64,000 nucleotides of DNA from Streptomyces sp. AM 2-1-1 (GCF_029167645.1 NZ_CP119147.1:620001-684000); one strand, 5' to 3'; positions 16,124 to 25,041 are shown, numbered from the stretch's first letter. Program-made: numbers and translations. The notes: generated by a model from the sequence alone, not told the origin.

Positions 16124-16873
16124 ATGCCGTTGCACTACCAGTCCTGTACCTTTCGCTACAACCGCAGAACACGCCCTGTCCTCGACGAACTTGAACTGCG
16201 GTTCTCACTGGGCAACACCGTGCTCCTCGGCCCGAACGGAGCGGGCAAAAGTACGCTGCTCGCACTCGGGGCGAGCGCAAACGCCCCCCAGAGCGGGGAG
16301 ATCCGATTGGGGAATCTGCGATCAGCGGACAGGAAAAGTCTGCCCGCCTACCGTCGCAAGGTGTCCTGGCTTCCCCAGCGGAGCTCCACTCTCCCGGGAA
16401 TGACATGCCGGGAACAGGTCGCATATGTCGGATGGCTCAAAGGGATGCGTGAGCGAGACGCCTGGCGAGCCGCTCCAGAAGTCATTGAGCGAGTCGGGTT
16501 GACAGCGAAGATGAAGGACAAGGTGAATACCTTGTCCGGAGGTCAGCAGCAGCGATTGGCGATTGCTCAGGCGCTCGTTCACGGCGCGGAACTTCTCCTG
16601 CTCGACGAGCCTACAGCCGGTCTGGACCCCACCCAGCGCCGCCGCTTCCACGATCTTCTCGTGGAGCTTCGTGGGGCGGTGCACGTTATCGTGTCCACCC
16701 ACGACATTGGAGATCTGGACGACGCATTCGACGAGGTTGTGGTCTTGGAAGGCGGTGTACCCCGATTCCAAGGGAGCGTAGTCGAGTTCGAAAGCCATGC
16801 TGCTCTCGGGAGCGCCCCTGGTCGACGCTTGGAGAGCGCATACTCCGCACTGCTGGGATCGGTGGAACAGTGA
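16124..16873 (+). CDS. ABC transporter ATP-binding protein
   Basis: Cytoplasmic ATPase of an ABC transporter, 249 residues. Motifs: Walker A GPNGAGKSTLL (about residue 36), Q-loop WLPQRSS, signature LSGGQQQRLAIAQAL, Walker B LLLLDEPTAGLDP, H-loop VSTHDIGDLDD. The start at 16124 has GAGGG 8 bases upstream; an ATG at 16109 is in frame but worse placed. The stop overlaps the GTG of the next gene by 4 bp. With the two following membrane proteins it forms an operon, and no binding protein is present, so export or a bacteriocin-immunity/regulatory role is more likely than import. The domain is of the ABC-2/multidrug exporter type (CcmA-like). Confidence 0.88.
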   Translation: MPLHYQSCTFRYNRRTRPVLDELELRFSLGNTVLLGPNGAGKSTLLALGASANAPQSGEIRLGNLRSADRKSLPAYRRKVSWLPQRSSTLPGMTCREQVAYVGWLKGMRERDAWRAAPEVIERVGLTAKMKDKVNTLSGGQQQRLAIAQALVHGAELLLLDEPTAGLDPTQRRRFHDLLVELRGAVHVIVSTHDIGDLDDAFDEVVVLEGGVPRFQGSVVEFESHAALGSAPGRRLESAYSALLGSVEQ

Positions 16874-18105
16874 TCTCGCTCGGAAATCTCCGCGCCTCAT
16901 CAACCCCCTGGCTACTCATACCGGCCGCGCTCTATATGAGTAGTTACGTCGGCGGAGACAACTTTTGGGGCGTTCACGACTACGGCCCAGCCTCAGGTGA
17001 ACTCGCCGCCTGGGGGATCACCGTGATCGCACCGGCAGTGGCCGGAGCTGCCGCCTGGGAAGCCGGCCGTCAGAAGGTATTCGGAGGTATCCGGGAAACC
17101 AGTGTGCGCAGTGTCGTACGACAGTGGCTTTGGGCAATCCGACCTGTCATGGCCCTGCATCTCTCCCTCGTGGCCGCCGCAATTGCCCTGGCCAAGTTCA
17201 CGGTCGGCGTCTGGCCCGCCGATGCCGGTCTGCTCGCCGTTGCGCACTTGCTGGTGCTCCCCTACGGCTGGATGATCATTGGCTGGGTAGTGGGACTGCT
17301 GTGTCCCCGGGCTGTTGCAGCACCGGCCGTCGCCGTTGGCAGTTGGGCATGGCTGGCCGTTCCCCCCTCAATGAGCTCCCCTTCGTGGCGTCACCTGAGT
17401 GGCTTCGTGATCGAAGGCTCTACTCTGACCGATACCCTCGATCCTCTTGTCTACTTCATTCCGTGGGTGGTCACGGCCGGGTTCGCAGCGGCGTTGGTTC
17501 TCATGGCCGGGGCACGACGCAGGCCATGGCTCGTAGCTGCCGGCGCAGCACTCGTCGTCGGGACGCTCCTCGGTGGACGCAGCCTTGTAGCGGACTGGGG
17601 ATTCAGCCCTTCGACAGAAGCTCGCCTCGGCCACACAGTCTGCATCGGCACGGCACCTGCAGTCTGTCTGCCCGAAGAGTATGAAAACGATGCAGCCAAA
17701 ATCCGCCTTCAAAGCTTGCCCGCCCTGAAGGCACTAGGTGGCAGCGGGGTTCCCTTTCCCAGGATTTTGCGGATGGCCTCTGATGATCTCCCAACGCGAC
17801 CGGGAACTTGGCCTCTCTACTGGTCGCCAGACACCTCTCTTGAGCAACTCAACATCGACCTCGCGCGGTCAGCAGTCACTGGTACGGCAGCGTTGCATGG
17901 AGTGCATGATTGTCGACAACCATCAATCGCAGCTACCTGGGCCCTACTGAGGGTGGGAGTGAACGAGAAGCAAGTACAGGAAATTACCTCTCCCCAAGAG
18001 TGGGCACAATTGCTACGAATCCGCGAACTGCCGGCTGAACAGCAGGCTAAGTGGTTCACCTCGACGGTTCAGGACCAAACTCACTGCATGGCAGGGCTGA
18101 CATGA
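16870..18105 (+). CDS. Multispanning membrane protein with large C-terminal domain, ABC-associated
   Basis: 411 residues, unrecognised family. The first 240 residues contain about six hydrophobic segments (for example PWLLIPAALYMSSYV, LAAWGITVIAPAVAGAAAWEA, LLVLPYGWMIIGWVVGLL, IPWVVTAGFAAALVLMAGA). From about residue 245 a soluble, probably extracytoplasmic domain of 165 residues follows, with three to four Cys (TVCIGTAPAVCLPEEYEND, HDCRQPS, THCMAGLT). The start is a GTG that overlaps the ATPase stop (GTGA). The layout suits the membrane subunit of the ABC system, though no EAA-type loop is seen. Codon bias is lower in G/C than the core genes. Role inferred from context only. Confidence 0.7.
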   Translation: MISLGNLRASSTPWLLIPAALYMSSYVGGDNFWGVHDYGPASGELAAWGITVIAPAVAGAAAWEAGRQKVFGGIRETSVRSVVRQWLWAIRPVMALHLSLVAAAIALAKFTVGVWPADAGLLAVAHLLVLPYGWMIIGWVVGLLCPRAVAAPAVAVGSWAWLAVPPSMSSPSWRHLSGFVIEGSTLTDTLDPLVYFIPWVVTAGFAAALVLMAGARRRPWLVAAGAALVVGTLLGGRSLVADWGFSPSTEARLGHTVCIGTAPAVCLPEEYENDAAKIRLQSLPALKALGGSGVPFPRILRMASDDLPTRPGTWPLYWSPDTSLEQLNIDLARSAVTGTAALHGVHDCRQPSIAATWALLRVGVNEKQVQEITSPQEWAQLLRIRELPAEQQAKWFTSTVQDQTHCMAGLT

Positions 18106-18674
18106 AGCTCTACTTCAACGTCATACGGCGCTGGTGGACCGTGCTTGTGGCCACCGCGTTGCTCGGCCTGGTCTCCTGGAGCCTCGGTGGCACCGAGATC
18201 CCTGTCCCTGGCTTCATGGGTGGCATGGTCAGCATGCGCGTTGAGTACTTCGCTCCCCTCCTGGTCATCGTCGCTGTCCTGTACTGCCTCGATCGTCGGT
18301 TGGAAGCTCCGGAGAGCACGGCGGTCGTGCGCCTGAGACGCTGGGATCTGGCCGCGGTTTCCCTCACAGCGTTCCTCGGTCATGTACTCGGCCTCTTCGT
18401 GGGCATGGACATACCTCGAAACCTGATGCTTCTCCTCGCTGTCGCTCTGCTCGTTCGACAGTTCAGTAACGAGGCGGCAGCAGGCGGTGCCTGCCTGCTG
18501 TTCCTGCTCGCCACTGCCAGCCTCGGCCGCAACTACCGTCCCTCGGGCCAGCCGACAGGCCAATGGTGGGCTCTTCCCCTCTACCCGCCTGGGAGTCTGA
18601 GCGCTTGGGTGGCCGCTCTGGCCCTCTTCGGCTGCGCGCTGCTGTCGTCAGGTCGGCGCAGGCGGTTCCGTTGA
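18102..18674 (+). CDS. Small membrane protein, ABC-associated
   Basis: 190 residues, unrecognised. Five to six hydrophobic segments: WWTVLVATALLGLVSWSLG, FAPLLVIVAVLYCL, LAAVSLTAFLGHVLGLFVG, LMLLLAVALLVRQF, AAGGACLLFLLATASLG and LSAWVAALALFGCALLSSG, with a basic end RRRRFR. The ATG overlaps the stop of the preceding gene (ATGA), and the three genes 16124-18674 are translationally chained. It is likely a second integral subunit of the exporter. No ribosome binding site of its own is needed or seen. Confidence 0.7.
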   Translation: MKLYFNVIRRWWTVLVATALLGLVSWSLGGTEIPVPGFMGGMVSMRVEYFAPLLVIVAVLYCLDRRLEAPESTAVVRLRRWDLAAVSLTAFLGHVLGLFVGMDIPRNLMLLLAVALLVRQFSNEAAAGGACLLFLLATASLGRNYRPSGQPTGQWWALPLYPPGSLSAWVAALALFGCALLSSGRRRRFR

Positions 18675-18688
18675 TCTCCGAGGCTTTC

Positions 18689-19165
18689 TTAGCTTGACTC
18701 TGTCGGGGATCTTGGAGTGGTGGAGGTCAGGTGCCCAGTGGCCCGCCAAGTTTTCAGTCGGGGTAGCTCGCGCTGGTCGAGGTAGTTCTGGAAGGCAGTC
18801 GGTCGGCGGGGTGCAAGTGCGTTCTCAGCAGGGGGCAGCCCGCTGAGGCGCTCGATGTTGACGGCGATGGCCTTCAGGCGCGTTGGATGTGGGCTCTCCC
18901 CTGTCCTCGGTAGCGGCAGCGTCGCATGCCGTGTCCGTGGGCGAACTCGTAGACCGTGTTCTCCGCTCCGGAGCGGATCGCGTAGCGGGCCTTCTATTCC
19001 GGCGTCTGCTGCTCTGTTCGGACACGGAGGCGCAGATCGCGGAGTCCTCGCGGGGGAAAGACCACCATGCGGGCTCTGTCTGCGGTGCTGGTGCACTGCG
19101 CACGGGTTGGGCAGGGGTGCACTGGCTCTTGGTGACCCTGGCCCCGATCAGCGGGGCCGCGGTGG
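18689..19165 (-). pseudogene. IS1182-family transposase C-terminal remnant
   Basis: Minus-strand pieces in two or three frames: VHPCPTRAQCTSTADRARMV then VFPPRGLRDLRLRVRTEQQT (about 19110-19000), GMRRCRYRG (other frame, about 18930), and LKAIAVNIERLSGLPPAENA then LAPRRPTAFQNYLDQRELPR (about 18880-18760). The order Cys-rich block, RTEQQTPEW, GMRRCRYRG, AIAVNIERL is the C-terminal half of actinobacterial IS1182 transposases. Several frameshifts separate the parts and the N-terminal half is missing, so the element is dead. It sits between the ABC cassette and the radical SAM remnant. Confidence 0.7.
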
Positions 19166-19179
19166 GTGAGGAGGTCGGG

Positions 19180-19790
19180 TAGGGGCCGTGCCTGTTGATG
19201 TTGCCGTGCGCGCTGGTGTGCAGCCGCACCGGCGGGCGGGACGCGTCCGGGCTGTTCCAGCGGGCGAGAAAGGAGTCGAGGTTGCGCATGGTGTTCGGCG
19301 TGCGGGGGCGCCAGCGGGTGCTGGTGCACCAGGCGCCGGCCGGGTGGGCACGCCGCGCGAGGAAGGCGGCGCTGCCGTCGACCATCCGCATCCGGTAGTC
19401 GCAGTAGGCGTCCTGGTCCCCGGCCTTGTCGTAGCGCCAGCGGGTGCCGATGCAGCCGCCGCACGAGGTGCGGTAGTCGCAGGTGGTGCACCGGTCCTTC
19501 AGCTTCTTGCCCTGGTTCAGCAGGGGAAGCCGGCGCTGCGCGGCGATGATGCCCACCTGGTCGGCGGCCTGGTCGAGGCGGGTGATCTGGGCCTGCGGCC
19601 AGGGCAGTTCGTCGCAGCTTCCGAGCCGGCCGTCCGGGTAGAGCGTGAAGACGTGGTCGAACTTGAGGTCGGAGAAGTGGCAGAAGCTGGATCACAGTCC
19701 GCGCAGGTGCCGGATGGTGGAGACCGCCGGCTCCAGCTTCAGGCGGGCGAAGTGCCCGGCCTGGATCCAGTGGGTGGTGGCCGGCAACTC
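19180..19790 (-). pseudogene. Radical SAM/SPASM protein, C-terminal fragment with in-frame stop
   Basis: Minus-strand reading from about 19780: HFARLKLEPAVSTIRHLRGL, then TGA (19694-19692), then SSFCHFSDLKFDHVFTLYPD, GRLGSCDELPWPQAQITRLD and CTTCDYRTSCGGCIGTRWRY, then YCDYRMRMVDGSAAFLAR. The C-x2-C-x5-C-x2-C-type block plus the earlier C-D-E-L-P-W and later YC are the auxiliary 4Fe-4S cluster cysteines of a SPASM domain, found in radical SAM peptide and protein maturases. The radical SAM core (CxxxCxxC) is missing, the frame carries a stop and the downstream end runs into IS1182 debris. A substrate peptide cannot be identified. Confidence 0.6.
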
Positions 19791-20364
19791 GAACATGGAC
19801 CTCGCCCTGCGCGGCCTGGAGTTGAAAACACTCGGCCCCTACCTGTCAGGCTGGCGGATGCGCGTCGTGCCCGCCCTGGGCCACCTCGCGGTCCGCATGA
19901 TCACCAACGGTGCTGTCGACCGCACCGTGCATAACTGGATCGCCGACGAGATCAGCCGCTCAACGGTCAACAACACCATCGCCGTCCTGGTCCGCGTCAC
20001 GGAGCAGGCAGTCCGCGACGGCATCATCAAGGCGAACCCCGCCCGGGTGACCGGCTGGCAGAAGCTCTACAAGCAGGCCGAGGACGAACTCCTCGACCCA
20101 CGCGCGCTCGCCCTGCCCGACTGGGAAACACTCGTCACAGCGGCCGACGCACTCGTGGCCGCCTCCCACGACGAGTACCGCGGCTGGGGAGACGTGGTCA
20201 TCTTCGCCGCGTGCTCCGCCGCACGGATCGGCGAGATCTCCGGCTGCCGCGTCGGAGACATCGACACCACCCAGTGGATCCGGACCGTGGGGCGTCAGAA
20301 CTCCTAACGAAATGATTTCCGAGGTGGTTGGATCACTCCGGGACTGACGATCCGGGGGTGCGGG

Positions 20365-21186
20365 GTGGCTCGGCCGAAGCCGTGGGAAGTCGATGAAGAG
20401 TTGTGGGCGGTGATCGAGCCGCTGTTGCCCAAGGTTGAGCGTCGGGCCCGGGCGCAAGCGGCATCCGGACCGGCTCGTGTTCCAGGGCATCCTGTTCGTC
20501 CTGCACACCGGGATCGCCTGGGAACACCTTCCGCAGGAACTCGGCTTCGGCTCGGGCATGACCTGTTGGCGCCGACTGGCCGAGTGGACCGAGGCCGGTG
20601 TGTGGCCTCGACTGCACGAGTCCCTCCTCGCCAGGCTCCGCAGCGCGAACGCCCTGGACTTCTCCCGGGCGGCCGTCGACGGCTCCCATATCCGCGCGTT
20701 AAAGGGGGCTCCAAGACGGGACGAAGCCCAGTTGACCGGGGCAGGACGGGCAGTAAGCACCACCTGATCACCGACGCCACGGGCATCCCGCTCGCCGCCA
20801 TCCTGACCGGTGGCAACCGCAACGATGTCACCCAGCTGATCCCACTCCTCCAGGCTGTGCCTCCCGTACGGGGCAAGCGTGGCCGGCCCCGGCGCCGCCC
20901 GAACGTGGTGCTGGGTGACCGCGGCTATGACCACGACAAATACCGCCGTCTGGTCTGGGGCCTCGGCGTGAAGCCGGTGATCGCCCGGCGCGGCACCGAG
21001 CACGGCTCGGGACTGGGCACTCAACGCTGGGTAGGGGAGCGCGCATTCGCCCACCTGCACTGGTTCCGCCGCCTGCGGATCCGCTGGGAGATACGCGACG
21101 ACATCCACGAAGCCTTCCTCACCCTCGGATGCGCACTCGTCTGCTGGCGACGCCTGCGCGCTCTGGTGACCGATGCCGTGGGCTAG
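20365..21186 (+). pseudogene. IS5-family DDE transposase, two frame changes
   Basis: Transposase of about 270 residues when the frames are joined. N-terminus MARPKPWEVDEELWAVIEPL is in frame 1. From about 20455 the homologous text (HPDRLVFQGILFVLHTGIAW, LPQELGFGSGMTCWRRLAEW, AAVDGSHIRAL, with the first catalytic Asp) is in frame 2. From about 20704 frame 1 resumes with KTGRSPVDRGRTGSKHHLIT, GNRNDVTQLIPLL, VLGDRGYDHDKY (second Asp) and WVGERAFAHLHWFRRLR (Glu). The first change looks like a small deletion and disables the gene. The second lies on AAAGGGGG and could be a programmed -1 slip (A_AAG_GGG, 20701-20707), as in other IS5-group elements. The stop shares CTAG with the DUF2750 stop. Confidence 0.85.
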
Positions 21187-21527
21187 CTATCTGCCGCTAG
21201 CCGGTTAAGGACTTCCCCGGGGGTGAAGCTCCAGCCGACCAGGCGCGGCCCGCTCCAGTTGGTGCCGATCACGAGTCCATCCCTAGCGGCATCGGGCAGT
21301 ACAAGATCGCACCAGGTGCCCAGGGGCATGGAATCGACCTGGAGCCCATGCCCCCAGATCTTCGCCGCCCTCTGAGCCCGGGGCGAGGTCGACCAGAAGG
21401 GAAAACTGCGCGTGCCGTCCGCGGAGAGGTGAGTCGGGCTTCCTTCATCCTTCCGGACAAGCCAGACCACTCTGCTTGTGCGGACGTCTCGGAAGAATGC
21501 CGCTGCTTGCGAACCGCTCTGACTCAT
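21183..21527 (-). CDS. DUF2750-domain protein, passenger gene of the IS
   Basis: 114 residues of the DUF2750 family: opening MSQSGSQAAAFFRDVRTSRV, then VWLVRKDEGSP, PFWSTSPRAQRAAKIWG, LPDAARDGLVIGTNWSGPRL and VGWSFTPGEVLNRLAA. The last block (GL-x-VG-x-NWSGPRLVGW) is strongly conserved in actinobacterial members; biochemical function is unknown. The gene lies fully inside the inverted repeats of the IS and starts 47 bp from its right end, convergent with the transposase; the two stops share CTAG (21183-21186). ATG 21527 is chosen; the ribosome binding site (GGTGG) is weak. It is intact, unlike the transposase. Confidence 0.75.
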   Translation of the reverse strand: MSQSGSQAAAFFRDVRTSRVVWLVRKDEGSPTHLSADGTRSFPFWSTSPRAQRAAKIWGHGLQVDSMPLGTWCDLVLPDAARDGLVIGTNWSGPRLVGWSFTPGEVLNRLAADS

Positions 21528-22093
21528 GGCCACCGAGCCTAGCGTTCCCCAAAGACCCATTTCGTTAGGAGTTCTCAGACCACACCCGTGCCCGGCGGGC
21601 TGACCGACAAGGGCACCAAGGGCAAGCGGGCCCGCAAGGTTCCCATCGTCGAGGACGATATGCACCCTAGTCGCCCAGCGCATCCTGTCCGCCGGCCCCA
21701 ATCCGGACGCCCGCCTGTTCACGGGCCCGCGCGGCGGACGCATCTCCACCGCCGTCCTGCGCAACGCCACACACTGGGACACCGTGGTCTCCAAGCTCGG
21801 CTACGAACATCTGCACCGCCACGACCTCCGTCACACCGCAGTCACCTGGTTCGCCGACACTGGGGTCCAAGTACACGTCCTTCGCAGGATCGCCGGCCAC
21901 GGTTCACTGACCACCACCCAGCGCTACCTTCACCCGGACGTCCACAAGATCACGACCGCCGGAGCGGCGCCCTCGGCCCACTTCAACGTGCTGCGCGCAC
22001 CACGCTCACTGCCGAGCCCTTCGCCATGACCCGCTGACCTGGTTCAGGACGCCGGACCTCCAGCTGGCCCCCAATTGGTCCCCAAAATGATCA

Positions 22094-22127
22094 AGGGCCG
22101 GTTTCGGATTTCTCCGAAACCGGCCCT
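22094..22127 (-). terminator. Terminator hairpin of tRNA-Pro copy 1
   Basis: A perfect 15-bp stem (22094-22108 / 22113-22127) with a GAAA tetraloop on the minus strand, 20 bp beyond the tRNA 3' end and followed by TTGATCATTTT. Its apical part (CCGGATTTCTCCGG-like) recurs in the second tRNA-Pro terminator. Confidence 0.85.
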
Positions 22128-22146
22128 GATCTGCGACTCTCTCGAG

Positions 22147-22220
<74 letters not shown>

Positions 22221-22270
22221 CTGCGTTTTCTCCCGGTGTGACCGGTCGGCCGCGCAGGGAAAACATTACC

Positions 22271-24922
22271 TCACTCCGGGGCCCGCAATGACGCGCGTGC
22301 CTGCTGGGCACGGTCGGCCAGTGCGGCCGCTCCGCAGGCGACGGCCAGCTTGTGGGCACGGCCCAGCTCCCGCGGGCTGCGGATCGCGAGGCCGTAGTCG
22401 TACAGGGCGAGAGCGTGTTCGTACTCCGAGGAGGACGCCTCCAGGTGGCGTACGGCGTCGGCGAGGAGCTTCTCGGCCTCGTCGGCGGGGGCGAAGACGG
22501 CGAGGCACCGCAGGGCCTCCCCGATCGCGGTGTCCGTCCCGAAGCGTTCCGCGTGCTTCCGGGCCTGGGCCGCGATCCGAGCGCCCCGGGCCGGGTCCAC
22601 GTCCACGAGCGCGCGGGCCAGGTCGCCCGCCCAGGGAGCCCAGACGCCGTTGTGCCGCTCGCGGGCCTCCAACGCCAGTCCCGCCGCTTCGAGCTCGGCA
22701 ATGGCCTCCGCGGTCCGCCCTTCCGCCAGCAGCAGGCGGCCGCTGATGCACGGGGCGTCGGGAAGCACCATGGCGCTGGGGTACGGGTACGGGGCGCCGA
22801 ACTCGTACTGGTCCGCGACCTCCCTCGCCTCGACCGTGCGGCCGCGGGCGAGCAGGGTGTCGATGAGGAGACAAGCGGCGTCCCAGTGGACCGGGAGGCC
22901 CTTGCCGACGCGGTCGGCCAGGCGCAGGCCTTCGGTCAGGAAGCCCTCGGCCTCCGCGAGACGTCCGCGGCGGCGGGCGACGAGACCGAGCAGGGTGTGC
23001 GCGAAGGCGAGGTGCGCGCCGCTCCATCCGGAGATCTCGAACGCCCGCATCGCTTCCTCGAACAGGGCTTGTGCCCGGTCGAGCCGATCGGTGAAGGCAT
23101 AGGTGATGCCGACCATGGCGGGGAACTCGAAGCCCCACTCCGGGTCCGTCCAGCCGAGTCCCCGGGCCGGACGGCCGTCGACGAGCGCGCGTTCGCAGAA
23201 CGCGACGACGAGTTCGGCGCTCTCGCCCCGCATCATCGCGTCGAAGGCCCGCAGGGTGATCAGGGCGCGCTCGGGGTTGTCCCGGGCGTCCAGGTGGTCC
23301 GTGTTCCTCGCGAGCCGGCGCGAACGGGCCGCACCGTCGTCCTCGACCCGCTGCATCCCCTCCCACTGGAAGTGCGCTGCCTGCAGGCGCATCAGGCCCG
23401 GCCCCGGAGCGGTACGGGCCGCCTCCGCCGCGAGGGTGTCGCCCGCCTCCTTGAGCTGGTTGTTGTGGGCGAGAGCGGCAGCGAGCCGGAAGGTCGCGTC
23501 GACGCGCTGCCGGTCGTCGAGGCCGGGGATGTCGAGTGCGTCCCGCAGGTGGCGCACGGTGGTGGCGGGCGAGGTGAGGAGCGTGGCGCAGCCGAGTTCG
23601 TACAGCATCAGTGCGCGGTCCTCGGGCCGGGGCGGCTCCTGGAGCGCGCGTTCCAGACAGCGCCGGGCCGCTTGCGGGGCACCGAGCGCGAGGTGGTGCT
23701 CGGCCGCTTCGCGGAGCTGCTTCACCACGCCCTGGTCGTCGTCCGGGTGGACCTCCAGCAGATGCCGCGAGGCTGCCGCGACCCCGTAACCGTCCCTGGT
23801 CAGGGCCCACGCCGCACGTCCGTGCATCGCCGTGCGGGTGGCGGACGGGATCGAGTCGTAGATGGTCGAGGCGATGAGCGGGTGGAGGAACTCCAGCGGG
23901 TTGAAACCGGTGATGATGCGCGCCTCCCGCAGGCGGGCGGTGCTGTCCGCGGCCTCCGCCGGGCTCATTCCGGCCAGGTCGGCGGCGATCTCCGGCGAGA
24001 TCTCCGTGCCCAGCACCGCGGCGGCCCAGGCGAACCGGTTGGCGTTGGTGCCCAGACGTTCGAGCCGGGCGACGAGCCCACGTCCCCGGGCGGAGGCGCC
24101 GAGTTCACGGAGCTGGCCGGCGGAGTCCTCCACCGGCGGCATCTCCTCGTCCTGCACCTTGGCGACCAGTTCGACCGCCTCGTACGGGTTGCCCCCGGTC
24201 ACCGCCCAGACCTCACGGCAGAACGGGTCGTCCGCGTGCTCCCCGAGCGCCGCCCGGACCAGGTCGGCGGTCGCGTCCGGGGTGAGCGCGCGCAGCTTGA
24301 CGCGGACGAGCTTGGCGGGGTCGACCAGCGCCGCCGGGTCGAAGGCACCGTCCCTGCCGCGCTCGGCCATCTCCTGCGGACGGTAGGCCTGGACGGCGAG
24401 TAAAGGCAGATCGCCGAGGCTCTCGGTGAACGAGGAGAGCCAGTCGAGGGATTCACCGTCGGCCCAGTGCGCGTCGTCGACGATGAGCAGCAGGGGCCGG
24501 TGGCTGTGGCGGACCGCGAGCTGGCGGACGACGTGGTCCAGGCCGTCCCGCACACCCTGGGGGTCGGGCTGCGGGCCGCTGGGCTGGGCGAGTCCGAGGG
24601 CGGGGGCGGTGGTCTCGTACCAGTCGCCGAACAGCTCGCGGATCTCGTCGACCGGGATCTGGACGAGCACGGGCTGGAGCAGCTGGCGCACGACGTGGAA
24701 CGGGACGGACGTGACCGTCTCGCCGGCCCGCGCCGACCAGACGGTGCAACGGTCGGCGGCCATGGCCTGGATCTCCGCCAGCAGCGCGGTTTTGCCCAGC
24801 CCCGCCTCCCCGCTGTAGACCAGCAGGCCACCGACGGCCTGCGCGCCACTGAGCGCGTTCACCGCGTCTGCTGCGACGGCGAGTTCGGGATCGCGCTCGT
24901 ACAACGGCCGGGACGGCTTCAT
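22271..24922 (-). CDS. Large STAND/AAA ATPase with TPR-like repeats, lacking a LuxR HTH
   Basis: 883 residues resembling the LAL (large ATP-binding LuxR) regulators of actinomycetes but without their C-terminal DNA-binding domain. Walker A GEAGLGKTALLAEI (about residue 45), Walker B LLLIVDDAHWADGESLDWL (about 145), sensor region LLAVQAYRPQEM, then a winged-helix-like region with LTPDATADLVRAALGEHADD. From about residue 400 a series of TPR-like helical repeats (LYELGCATLLTS, LAFAHTLLGLVARRRGRLAEAE, GRLLLAEGRTAEAIAELEAAG) runs to the end. Normal LALs end in an LTxxExxV-type LuxR HTH; this one ends AQQARASLRAPE. It starts at ATG 24922 with GGGGAAG before it. It may signal through protein contacts; no partner gene is adjacent. 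Confidence 0.85.
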   Translation of the reverse strand: MKPSRPLYERDPELAVAADAVNALSGAQAVGGLLVYSGEAGLGKTALLAEIQAMAADRCTVWSARAGETVTSVPFHVVRQLLQPVLVQIPVDEIRELFGDWYETTAPALGLAQPSGPQPDPQGVRDGLDHVVRQLAVRHSHRPLLLIVDDAHWADGESLDWLSSFTESLGDLPLLAVQAYRPQEMAERGRDGAFDPAALVDPAKLVRVKLRALTPDATADLVRAALGEHADDPFCREVWAVTGGNPYEAVELVAKVQDEEMPPVEDSAGQLRELGASARGRGLVARLERLGTNANRFAWAAAVLGTEISPEIAADLAGMSPAEAADSTARLREARIITGFNPLEFLHPLIASTIYDSIPSATRTAMHGRAAWALTRDGYGVAAASRHLLEVHPDDDQGVVKQLREAAEHHLALGAPQAARRCLERALQEPPRPEDRALMLYELGCATLLTSPATTVRHLRDALDIPGLDDRQRVDATFRLAAALAHNNQLKEAGDTLAAEAARTAPGPGLMRLQAAHFQWEGMQRVEDDGAARSRRLARNTDHLDARDNPERALITLRAFDAMMRGESAELVVAFCERALVDGRPARGLGWTDPEWGFEFPAMVGITYAFTDRLDRAQALFEEAMRAFEISGWSGAHLAFAHTLLGLVARRRGRLAEAEGFLTEGLRLADRVGKGLPVHWDAACLLIDTLLARGRTVEAREVADQYEFGAPYPYPSAMVLPDAPCISGRLLLAEGRTAEAIAELEAAGLALEARERHNGVWAPWAGDLARALVDVDPARGARIAAQARKHAERFGTDTAIGEALRCLAVFAPADEAEKLLADAVRHLEASSSEYEHALALYDYGLAIRSPRELGRAHKLAVACGAAALADRAQQARASLRAPE

Positions 24923-25041
24923 GCTTCCCCTTCCCCCAGGTGATGCGGACAACTGCCGAGCGTAGTCGGCCCGGGGCGGCGCGGGCGGTGGTTCGGACAC
25001 TTCGCGGTCGGCAAGCCGCAGGTAGGGGGCACAATCAAGCC

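Larger units (their letters stand above)
20298..21574 (+). mobile_element. IS5-family insertion sequence (1277 bp) with passenger gene
   Basis: Ends are inverted repeats GAACTCCTAACGAAATG (20298-20314) and its complement (21558-21574), 17 bp perfect. The flanks carry a direct TCA (20295-20297 and 21575-21577), matching the 3-bp TNA target duplication of the IS5 family (IS427/IS1031 groups). Inside are a transposase reading frame on the plus strand and a DUF2750 gene on the minus strand, tail to tail. It interrupts the integrase gene. Confidence 0.9.
19795..22029 (+). pseudogene. Tyrosine integrase split by an IS element and a frameshift
   Basis: Site-specific recombinase (phage integrase family) in two pieces. 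Left piece 19795-20294: core-binding domain (LGPYLSGWRMRVVPALGHLA), then the start of the catalytic domain with the first catalytic Arg in AACSAARIGEISGCRVGDID. Right piece 21578-22029: TDKGTKGKRARKVPIVED, then after a shift near 21661-21667 (frame 0 to frame +1) LVAQRILSAGPNPDARLFTG and the catalytic HDLRHTAVTWFAD (His, Arg, His), GH, and the nucleophile Tyr in TTTQRYLHPD. Removing the IS with one copy of its TCA target restores the left join. The C-terminus lies 117 bp from the 3' end of tRNA-Pro, the usual place for such an integrase. N-terminal part also truncated. Confidence 0.8.
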
